DNA of 6,872 bases from Clostridia bacterium (GTDB taxonomy: Bacteria; Bacillota; Clostridia; Oscillospirales; Acutalibacteraceae), in the NCBI GenBank assembly GCA_900755995.1, contig CAAEIM010000038.1, positions 1-6,872 of the forward strand, in the 5' to 3' direction. Positions 1-5,504 of the stretch are shown here, in pieces. Position 1 is the stretch's first letter, and every line of letters starts with the position of its first letter. The translations under genes were made by a program, and so were the position numbers. The notes under the pieces are model-generated. The model was not told the origin of the DNA and made no database searches. It was given only the letters and a program-made list of their open reading frames with translations.

Positions 1-249
1 AAGGCGGTGCGAAAGCTCCCTGCGAATAAAGCCTGCTGCGGATTTCAGTCCCTTAACCGCCTCGCCTGCACGTTCCATTCCCTCCATTGCACTTACATAA
101 ACCGTACAATACGAAAGGTCGTTGGTAACATCAACACGAATTATTGATAAAAACGCATTCTGCACTCTGGGGTCTTTAAGCTCACGAAAAATAGCCGTAA
201 GCTCACGCTTGATATCCTCCGTAGTGCGTTCTAATCTATGTCCTGCCAT
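1..249 (-). CDS. rbfA: Ribosome-binding factor A, N-terminal 83 residues (cut by window edge)
   Basis: RbfA is a small KH-fold protein that binds the 30S subunit late in assembly and helps mature the 5' end of 16S rRNA. The reading frame starts at an ATG at 249 and stays open to position 1, giving 83 residues; the family is usually about 115-130, so the C-terminus lies outside the window. Visible family signatures are MAGHRLERTTEDIKREL at the N-terminus, LKDPRV at residues 24-29, the strand region IIRVDVTND (36-44), YVSAMEG (51-57), and the A-A-G kink of the KH helix at 71-73 followed by FIRREL. The start is fixed by a GGAGGA ribosome binding site (256-261) six bases upstream. It is the last gene of the nusA-infB operon seen here and follows infB after an unusually long 123-nt gap. 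The family assignment is secure; the partial state is due only to the window edge. Confidence 0.95.
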   Translation of the reverse strand, partial: MAGHRLERTTEDIKRELTAIFRELKDPRVQNAFLSIIRVDVTNDLSYCTVYVSAMEGMERAGEAVKGLKSAAGFIRRELSHRL

Positions 250-271
250 AAATTATCCTCCATATTTAAAC

Positions 272-344
272 GCTCCGTTATTCTGTAAACCGAGCTGCCT
301 GTGCAGTGACCGCGGGATTCGGCAAAAGTTGTTATGCCGAATCC
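272..344 (-). other. Hairpin cluster in the infB-rbfA gap (possible RNA processing/attenuation element or small dispersed repeat)
   Basis: Seen directly: a perfect 10-bp inverted repeat, ggattcggca (315-324) and tgccgaatcc (335-344), with a 10-nt loop. In operon (minus-strand) orientation it is followed by a small CUGC/GCAG stem (295-298 with 303-306) and by a second hairpin with 8-bp arms and one mismatch (272-279 with 288-295). The last arm ends 10 bases before the rbfA Shine-Dalgarno. No T-run follows the strong stem in either direction, so it is not a standard intrinsic terminator. It fills most of a 123-nt gap in an operon whose other gaps are 62 nt or less. It may be an mRNA processing or stability element, a translational control element for rbfA, or a dispersed intergenic repeat. 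Function unknown. Confidence 0.4.
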
Positions 345-372
345 TCAAATTTGCACGAAAGAAATAAATTTA

Positions 373-2817
373 TTAATCACGGTACTCCTCAATGGTGTAA
401 ATCTCAAAGATGTCGCCCTCTTTAATATCGTTAAAGCGCTCCAGGCCAATACCGCACTCGTAGCCCTCGTTTACTTCCTTGACAGCGTCCTTAAAGCGCT
501 GAAGCGAAGCGATTGTGTCTTCTGCAATTACAATGCCGTCACGAATAACTCTTACGCCTGCGTTGCGCTGAATCTTGCCGCTCTTGACGTATGAGCCTGA
601 AATTGTGCCGACTGACTTAATCTTAATAACATTTCTGCACTCTGCCGTACCGAGAATAACCTCTCTTGTCTTTGGAGCGAGCATACCCTTCATAGCAGCC
701 TCAATCTCCTCAATGCAATCGTAGATAATTCTGTAAAGGCGCATATCAACGCCTGCGCTCTCTGCATTTGCAGCAGCTACGCTGTCGGGACGAACATTAA
801 AGCCTACGATAATTGCATTTGAAGCCTCGGCAAGCATAACATCCGACTCGTTGATTGCTCCAACGCCGCCGTGAATTACATTTACCCTTACCTCATCATT
901 TGAAAGCTTTTCGAGCGACTGCTTAACAGCCTCAACAGAGCCCTGAACGTCAGCCTTAACAATAATCTGAAGCTCCTTAACCTCGCCCATCTTCATCTGG
1001 TCAAAGAGGTTGTCGAGCGTAACCTTGGTCTGAGCACGGAACTGCTCCTCCTTCTGAGATGCCTTTCTCTGCTCAACCAATTCTCTTGCAAGGCGCTCGT
1101 CAGAAACAGCGTTGAATATATCTCCGCCCTGCGGAACCTCTGCAAGACCTGTAATCTCAACAGGAACAGACGGGCCTGCCTCTTTTACTCTTTCGCCCTT
1201 GTCGTTTACCATAACTCTGACTCTGCCCACGCAGGTGCCTGCAATAACAATATCGCCCTGGCGCAGAGTACCGTTCTGAACAAGAATTGTAGCAATAGGA
1301 CCTCTGCCCTTGTCAAGGCGAGCCTCAATAACAGTGCCCTTTGCGGCTCTGTCGGGATTAGCCTTAAGCTCCTTCATCTCTGCAATAAGAGTAACCATTT
1401 CAAGAAGATCATCAAGTCCTTCCTTGGTCTTTGCAGAAACAGGAATACACGGAGTATCTCCGCCCCATTCCTCAGGAACAAGCTCATACTCAGTAAGCTG
1501 CTGCTTTACATTCTCAGGGTTTGCGCCCACCTTATCCATCTTGTTAATAGCAACAATTACAGATACTCCGGCAGCCTTTGCGTGGTTGATAGCCTCAACA
1601 GTCTGCGGCATAATACCGTCGTCTGCGGCAACAACAAGTATGGCAATATCAGTTACCTGAGCACCTCTGGCTCTCATAGTTGTGAAAGCCTCGTGACCCG
1701 GTGTATCAAGGAAGGTAATGGGCTTGCCGTTGATTTCTACTCTGTATGCGCCTATGTGCTGAGTAATGCCGCCTGCTTCGCCCTCGGTAACATTTGAGTG
1801 ACGGATAGCGTCAAGAATTGAGGTTTTGCCATGGTCAACGTGACCCATAACAACAACAACCGGCGCTCTCTCAACAAGATTTGTATCGTCGTCCTCACTG
1901 TCGTCAATAATTCTTTCCTCTATGGTGACAACAACTTCCTTTTCAACCTTTGCGTGAAACTCCATTGCAATAAGTGAAGCTGTATCAAAGTCTATGGTAT
2001 CGGTAGCGGTTACCATTGTGCCCATAAGGAATGCCTTTTTTACAACCTCGGCAACTGTAGCCTTTAATCTGAGTGCAAGCTCCTGAACCACAATTTCGTC
2101 AGGAATTTGAATAGTCATCTGCTTTTGCTTGCGCTCAAGGGCGATACGCTTCAACCTCTCCTGCTCGGTTTCTCTCTTGCCCTGTCTTCTGCCCTTCTGG
2201 CGCTGAGAGCGGTTAGAAAACTTCTGCTTTTTCACGGTGTTGTCCGTGCTTCTCATCTTTGATGAGGCGTTAGCCATATCGTCATACTTCTGGTTATAAC
2301 GTTCAACGTCAACATTAACCGCACGGGTGTCAATTACTCTGCGCTTACGGGTTGAGGTTTCCTCCTGAGCAACAGCGTCATTAGCCTTGGCTTCAGTTTT
2401 TGGCTCAGGCTTTGCTTCAGACTTGTTCTGCTTTGCCGGCTTTTTGTCCTGCGGCTTGCTCTGCTTTTTGCTGTCGCTCTTGTTTTCGTTTCTGCGGTCA
2501 TTCTTTTTGCCGTCAGCCTTATTATCTCTGCTGTTTTTGTTGCTGTCCTTATTACTGTCTTTATTATTAGCCTTTTTCTCGGCTTTAACCTCTTCCTTTA
2601 CAGGTTCTTCGGTTTTATTTCTTGAAGCAAAATATTTATCAAAACTGCTTACATTGTTTTTCTGAGTTATAGTGTCGAAAACAACGTTAAGCTCGTTCTC
2701 GTCAAGAGTAGCCATAGCCTTTTTGTTCACGCCGCACTTTTCCTCAAGAATGTCAGAAATCTCCTTTGTATTAACGCCCAAATTCTTGGCTAAATCTCTT
2801 ACCTTATATTTTATCAT
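373..2817 (-). CDS. infB: Translation initiation factor IF-2
   Basis: IF2 is the GTPase that places fMet-tRNA on the 30S subunit and promotes 50S joining. The protein has 814 residues, within the normal range (B. subtilis about 716, E. coli 890). Order of domains: an IF2 N-terminal domain at about 1-50 (MIKYKVRDLAKNLG...); a long charged low-complexity linker at about 64-230, rich in K, N, D and E; a second IF2-N domain at about 234-290; then the G domain with all five GTPase motifs intact: G1 GHVDHGKT (325-332), G2 GGITQHIGAY (349-358), G3 DTPGHE (371-376), G4 NKMD (425-428) and G5 SAK (461-463). Barrel domain II, domain III (about 610-700) and the fMet-tRNA-binding C2 domain (about 720-814) follow. 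The frame is open further upstream to 2928, but the ATG at 2817 is chosen: it gives the conserved N-terminus and has an AGAGGAG-type ribosome binding site lying in the last codons of ylxQ. Only one base separates the ylxQ stop from this start, which suggests translational coupling. Confidence 0.98.
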   Translation of the reverse strand: MIKYKVRDLAKNLGVNTKEISDILEEKCGVNKKAMATLDENELNVVFDTITQKNNVSSFDKYFASRNKTEEPVKEEVKAEKKANNKDSNKDSNKNSRDNKADGKKNDRRNENKSDSKKQSKPQDKKPAKQNKSEAKPEPKTEAKANDAVAQEETSTRKRRVIDTRAVNVDVERYNQKYDDMANASSKMRSTDNTVKKQKFSNRSQRQKGRRQGKRETEQERLKRIALERKQKQMTIQIPDEIVVQELALRLKATVAEVVKKAFLMGTMVTATDTIDFDTASLIAMEFHAKVEKEVVVTIEERIIDDSEDDDTNLVERAPVVVVMGHVDHGKTSILDAIRHSNVTEGEAGGITQHIGAYRVEINGKPITFLDTPGHEAFTTMRARGAQVTDIAILVVAADDGIMPQTVEAINHAKAAGVSVIVAINKMDKVGANPENVKQQLTEYELVPEEWGGDTPCIPVSAKTKEGLDDLLEMVTLIAEMKELKANPDRAAKGTVIEARLDKGRGPIATILVQNGTLRQGDIVIAGTCVGRVRVMVNDKGERVKEAGPSVPVEITGLAEVPQGGDIFNAVSDERLARELVEQRKASQKEEQFRAQTKVTLDNLFDQMKMGEVKELQIIVKADVQGSVEAVKQSLEKLSNDEVRVNVIHGGVGAINESDVMLAEASNAIIVGFNVRPDSVAAANAESAGVDMRLYRIIYDCIEEIEAAMKGMLAPKTREVILGTAECRNVIKIKSVGTISGSYVKSGKIQRNAGVRVIRDGIVIAEDTIASLQRFKDAVKEVNEGYECGIGLERFNDIKEGDIFEIYTIEEYRD

Positions 2818-2818
2818 A

Positions 2819-3136
2819 TTATTCTCCTCTCTTTTCGCTTTCAATAAGCGTAGCAAGCTTATCTGCAAATCCCTTATCTTCAATCGACAGCACTCCGCAA
2901 AGCTTGCCGACTGAAAAGCTAAGCTCATCTTTGGTTCTTTCTATAACAAGCATTCTCACATTATTGCTGTGCGCCTGCGCCATAACAGGCTTAATGCTGT
3001 TTTGTGAAAAGTCTCTTGCATAGATAATCAGCATAGCTTTACCTTTTTTGATTGAATCAATACAGGGGTCTGCGCCAATCACAAGCTTTCCTGCACGGCG
3101 GCATAAGCCGAGCAGAGAAAGTATTTTATCATTCAT
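2819..3136 (-). CDS. ylxQ: YlxQ, L7Ae/L30e-family RNA-binding protein
   Basis: A 105-residue single-domain protein of the ribosomal L7Ae/L30e/S12e/Gadd45 superfamily, the fold that recognises kink-turn RNA. The N-terminus ILSLLGLCRRAGKLVIG (5-21) matches the YlxQ signature; it is followed by a strand-forming LIIYARDFSQNS (36-47, the region that contacts RNA in L7Ae proteins), S47-x-K49, the VGKLCGVLSIEDKGFA stretch (76-91) and a final helix. The frame extends upstream to 3316, but that stretch overlaps rnpM and is not homologous, so the ATG at 3136 is used. A GGGAGG at 3148-3153, inside the last codons of rnpM, serves as ribosome binding site with an 11-base spacing. Gaps are 4 nt to rnpM and 1 nt to infB. 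In Firmicutes this gene is a standard member of the operon; its precise RNA target is not settled to my knowledge. Confidence 0.93.
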   Translation of the reverse strand: MNDKILSLLGLCRRAGKLVIGADPCIDSIKKGKAMLIIYARDFSQNSIKPVMAQAHSNNVRMLVIERTKDELSFSVGKLCGVLSIEDKGFADKLATLIESEKRGE

Positions 3137-3140
3137 AAAC

Positions 3141-3455
3141 TCAGCCGCCTCCCTTACTGTCTGATACCAGGCTTTTTTCAAGCTGTTCATAAACCTCGTC
3201 GGGGATTTTGCAGGAAAACGCCCTTTCAAAGCGTCTTGCCTTTCTTGCCTTTTTAAAGCACTCGCAGTCGGGGCAGATGTACGCTCCCCTGCCTGATTTT
3301 TTGCCCGTAAGGTCAAGGCTTACCTCACCCTGAGCAATTACATTTCCGCTTTCGTCTTTGGTGTCGGGGGCTTTTACAACCCTGATAAGCTCACGCTTTT
3401 CTTTCATTTCACCGCAGCCGGTGCATTTGCGCATTGGCTGCCTTTTTTGTGCCAT
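3141..3455 (-). CDS. rnpM: RnpM (YlxR) RNase P modulator, DUF448 family
   Basis: A 104-residue basic protein of the YlxR family. The B. subtilis member was renamed RnpM after it was shown to bind RNase P RNA and modulate RNase P activity in vitro; related proteins have also been called nucleoid-associated regulators. Family motifs present: RKCTGC (9-14), RELIRVVKAP (21-30), SLDLTGKKSGRGAYIC (46-61) and the tail helix with IPDEVYEQL. It carries cysteines at 11, 14, 61, 64 and 66, a plausible CxxC + CxxC zinc site that the B. subtilis protein lacks (from memory). The ATG at 3455 has a strong GGGGAGGG site (3462-3469) six bases upstream. The C-terminal codons for KGGG double as the ylxQ ribosome binding site. 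It lies 40 nt after nusA and 4 nt before ylxQ. The family is certain; RNase P modulation in this organism is inferred. Confidence 0.94.
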   Translation of the reverse strand: MAQKRQPMRKCTGCGEMKEKRELIRVVKAPDTKDESGNVIAQGEVSLDLTGKKSGRGAYICPDCECFKKARKARRFERAFSCKIPDEVYEQLEKSLVSDSKGGG

Positions 3456-3495
3456 TAAAATCCCTCCCCTGCTTAGTATTTATATGTTAATTGAA

Positions 3496-4704
3496 TTACT
3501 CGTTTTCTGAGTCAGCGTCAATATTTTCTGCTTCCTCTAAAGCGGCTGTGTCTGCACTTTTGATTTCTGCGGACTCCTCAGCCTCATCATCAAGCTCAAG
3601 CACATCCTCAGCTGTATCATCGGCAAGCTTAAGCTCCTCGTCCTCATCCTCGCCAAAGAAGCCGCTTTCGGGACGAATGTCTATTTTCCAGCCGGTAAGT
3701 CTTGCGGCAAGGCGGGCGTTCTGTCCCTTGTTGCCTATAGCCAAAGAAAGCTGTCCGTCAGGAACGGTTACCCTGCAGCTCTTGCTCTCAAGGTTGGTAA
3801 TCTCAACCTTTAAAACCTTTGCAGGAGAAAGCGCAGCAGAAATATACTTCTGAGGCTCATCGCTGTACTCGATAATATCAATTTTTTCTCCACCAAGCTC
3901 CTCAACAATGCTGTTTACACGAGCGCCTCTTGTGCCGATACAAGCGCCTACTGCGTCAATGTCGGGATTTTTGCTTACAACAGCCATTTTTGTTCTGCTG
4001 CCTGCCTCACGGGAAACAGACTTAATTTCAACAGTACCGTCAAAAATCTCAGGAACTTCCTGCTCAAAAAGTCTTTTTACAAAGTCCTGATGTGAACGGG
4101 AAATAATAGCACGAGGACCTTTTTCGCTTGTTTTTACATCGGCGATATACACCTTTATATAGTCGCCCTCTTTAAGGTTTTCGTGGCCAAGTTGCTCGCT
4201 CTTTGGAAGCATAGCCTCGCTCTTGCCTATTCTTATAACGGCTGCTCCGCCCTTAGGGTCAATTCTCTCAACCGTAGCGGTAACAATTTCGCCGAGCTTG
4301 CTCTTAAACTCAGAGAGTGACTGGCCTTTTTCGCCTGTGCGAATACCCTGACGAATGGTGTTCCTTGCTGCACCTATGGCAATTCTGCCGAGATCCTTAG
4401 GGTCAAGCGGAATGGCTACAACATCGTCAATATTGATAACCTTTTTTCTTAATGCCTTTTGAGCGTCCTCAAGAGAAATTTCGTAGTCAGGGTCAAAAAC
4501 CTCCTCAACGACCGTTTTCTTGAGTCTTACGTCAAATATGTTCTTCTCGGGAAGAATATGAAAAACAACCTGATCGTTGCCGCCGTAGTAGTTCTTGCAT
4601 GCAACCTCAATACCTTTTTCAATATTTTCGAGCATATAGTCCATTGGGATTCCTTTTTCTTTTTCGAGCATCTCAAGAGCCGCAAAAAGTTCCTTATTGT
4701 TCAT
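3496..4704 (-). CDS. nusA: Transcription termination/antitermination factor NusA
   Basis: NusA binds RNA polymerase near the RNA exit channel and modulates pausing, intrinsic termination and rRNA antitermination. Taking the start at 4704 gives 402 residues. Domains in order: NusA N-terminal polymerase-binding domain (about 1-125, beginning MNNKELFAALEMLEKEKGI), S1 domain (about 136-200), KH1 with GACIGTRG (253-260), KH2 with AIGNKGQNARLAARLTGW (322-339), then an acidic tail (about 350-402) in which about half of the residues are D or E. B. subtilis NusA (about 370 aa) largely lacks such a tail; E. coli has instead folded acidic repeats, which I do not see here. Start choice: an in-frame ATG at 4716 adds only MIRK. 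The 4704 start aligns with the B. subtilis N-terminus, and an AAAGGA site (4716-4721) lies 11 bases upstream of it, whereas that site would overlap the 4716 start codon. It follows rimP by 62 AT-rich nucleotides. Confidence 0.97.
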   Translation of the reverse strand: MNNKELFAALEMLEKEKGIPMDYMLENIEKGIEVACKNYYGGNDQVVFHILPEKNIFDVRLKKTVVEEVFDPDYEISLEDAQKALRKKVINIDDVVAIPLDPKDLGRIAIGAARNTIRQGIRTGEKGQSLSEFKSKLGEIVTATVERIDPKGGAAVIRIGKSEAMLPKSEQLGHENLKEGDYIKVYIADVKTSEKGPRAIISRSHQDFVKRLFEQEVPEIFDGTVEIKSVSREAGSRTKMAVVSKNPDIDAVGACIGTRGARVNSIVEELGGEKIDIIEYSDEPQKYISAALSPAKVLKVEITNLESKSCRVTVPDGQLSLAIGNKGQNARLAARLTGWKIDIRPESGFFGEDEDEELKLADDTAEDVLELDDEAEESAEIKSADTAALEEAENIDADSENE

Positions 4705-4715
4705 TTTTCTGATCA

Positions 4716-4721
4716 TCCTTT
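4716..4721 (-). promoter_or_regulatory. Ribosome binding site deciding the nusA start
   Basis: On the minus strand AAAGGA is followed by 11 bases and the ATG at 4704. The upstream ATG candidate at 4716 begins with the last base of this site and would have no properly spaced ribosome binding site. This favours 4704. The spacing is at the long end of normal. Confidence 0.5.
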
Positions 4722-4766
4722 TCTCTTATCTTTCTTATCTTTATATTTATTATTAAATAAACAAAA

Positions 4767-5249
4767 TTACATATCAAAGTCGTCCAGCTTAATCCAGGCG
4801 GCGTCTTTTTTGTTGATAGTGATATGGTTTTCGCCGTCATGGTCGGAGATTGAAACCTCGCCATTATCGTAGGAATCGAGCACTCCTCCGAATTCTCTGC
4901 CAATGCCCTCAATAGGGCGAAGCATTTTCACCTTGATATCTGCACCTATAAACTGCATAAAATGCTCGTCACGCACCAGCTCACGCTCAAGTCCGGGAGA
5001 GCACACCTCAAGACAGTAGGCGTTTTCTATAGGGTCAAGCTCGTCAAGCGGCTTATCAACCGCACGGGAAACCTTTTCGCAGTCGAGCACGTCAATGCCC
5101 TCGGGCTTGTCGATAAAAATTCTTAAAAACCAGTCTGCGCCCTCTTTAACATATCGCACATCCCAGAGCGAAAGTCCAAAGCCTTCAACAATAGGCTCGC
5201 AAAGCTCCCAGACCTTAGTAACGGTAAGACCGCCCTTTTTCTTAGCCAT
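4767..5249 (-). CDS. rimP: Ribosome maturation factor RimP (YlxS family)
   Basis: RimP assists early 30S assembly, in particular incorporation of proteins around the central pseudoknot of 16S rRNA. The protein has 160 residues, normal for the family (about 150-160). Conserved elements: LWDVRYVKEG (28-37), LRIFIDKPEGIDVLDCEKVS (42-61), LDELDPIENAYCLEVCSPGLER (residues 68-89, the family hallmark, usually SSPG and here CSPG), then HF and the C-terminal SH3-like barrel (about 98-160). The frame is open to 5324, but the ATG at 5249 has a perfect AGGAGG site (5255-5260) five bases upstream and the upstream part overlaps the leader hairpin, so 5249 is used. It is the first gene of the operon, about 95 nt downstream of the predicted transcription start. 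Confidence 0.97.
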   Translation of the reverse strand: MAKKKGGLTVTKVWELCEPIVEGFGLSLWDVRYVKEGADWFLRIFIDKPEGIDVLDCEKVSRAVDKPLDELDPIENAYCLEVCSPGLERELVRDEHFMQFIGADIKVKMLRPIEGIGREFGGVLDSYDNGEVSISDHDGENHITINKKDAAWIKLDDFDM

Positions 5250-5303
5250 AAAAACCTCCTCGTAATTATTTACAGACAGTACAGCTCTGCAACTGTAAAC
5301 AGA

Positions 5304-5329
5304 AAGGAGTGGGCTGCTTCCCACTCCTT
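5304..5329 (-). promoter_or_regulatory. Leader hairpin of the rimP-nusA-infB operon
   Basis: A perfect 10-bp inverted repeat, aaggagtggg (5304-5313) and cccactcctt (5320-5329), with a 6-nt loop. It lies in the 5' leader between the predicted promoter and the rimP ribosome binding site. In operon orientation it is followed by TCTGTTTAC, too interrupted to be a good terminator U-tract. I recall similar GUGGG/CCCAC hairpins just before rimP in other Firmicutes, but cannot verify that here. It may be an attenuator, an autoregulatory binding site for NusA or a ribosome-assembly factor, or an mRNA-stabilising 5' hairpin. The structure is certain; the function is inferred. Confidence 0.6.
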
Positions 5330-5350
5330 ACTTTCATACTTATTATTGCT

Positions 5351-5379
5351 ATTATATCACTAAAAAACTCAGATTGCAA
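5351..5379 (-). promoter_or_regulatory. Sigma-A-type promoter of the rimP-nusA-infB operon
   Basis: On the minus strand there is a -35 box TTGCAA (5374-5379, 4 of 6 consensus), a 17-bp spacer (5357-5373) and a perfect -10 box TATAAT (5351-5356). Transcription would start near 5344, giving a leader of about 95 nt before the rimP ATG. Both boxes lie inside a pair of overlapping inverted repeats described under findings. Confidence 0.8.
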
Positions 5380-5455
5380 GTGATATTTTAAGTTTTTTGA
5401 AAATCTTGTGCAGTCTTGAACTTAAAATCTGCCCGATAATCGTCAGGGAACAAAC

Positions 5456-5475
5456 CTGTCGCTTTGAAAGGACAG
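5456..5475 (-). terminator. Possible weak terminator after the kinase gene
   Basis: CTGTC (5456-5460) and GACAG (5471-5475) pair, with an inner CTT/AAG and one bulged base, giving about 8 bp with a 3-nt loop. In kinase-gene orientation the stem is followed by GTTTGTTCCC, only moderately T-rich. It lies about 30 nt after the kinase stop codon. No better terminator is visible between that gene and the rimP promoter. Confidence 0.3.
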
Positions 5476-5504
5476 ATTCACAGTCAAATAAACCCTGCCG
5501 ACTT

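Noticed and set aside
315..344. Intrinsic terminator between infB and rbfA
   Set aside because: The stem is strong but is followed by CGCGGTCAC on the minus strand and TCAAATTTG on the plus strand, so there is no U-tract.
2110..2140. Internal infB start (shorter IF2 isoform) at the ATG before the second IF2-N domain
   Set aside because: Internal initiation is known in other bacteria, but no Shine-Dalgarno is visible upstream of this ATG.
2387..2665. Plus-strand frame rich in L, S and F that looks like a membrane protein
   Set aside because: It is the antisense of the K/N/D-rich IF2 linker, which automatically gives hydrophobic codons; no ribosome binding site or homology.
2818..2928. Longer infB frame starting at 2928 (37 extra residues)
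   Set aside because: It overlaps the end of ylxQ in another frame, the extra residues do not resemble IF2, and the ATG at 2817 has a proper ribosome binding site and the conserved N-terminus.
3137..3316. Longer ylxQ frame starting at 3316
   Set aside because: The extra 60 residues lie entirely over rnpM and do not look like the L7Ae fold; the ATG at 3136 begins the family signature.
3491..3853. Plus-strand serine-rich frame
   Set aside because: Antisense of the NusA acidic tail; the serine runs come from complementing D/E codons.
5250..5324. Longer rimP frame starting at 5324
   Set aside because: It would translate the leader hairpin; the ATG at 5249 has an ideal AGGAGG site and the family N-terminus.
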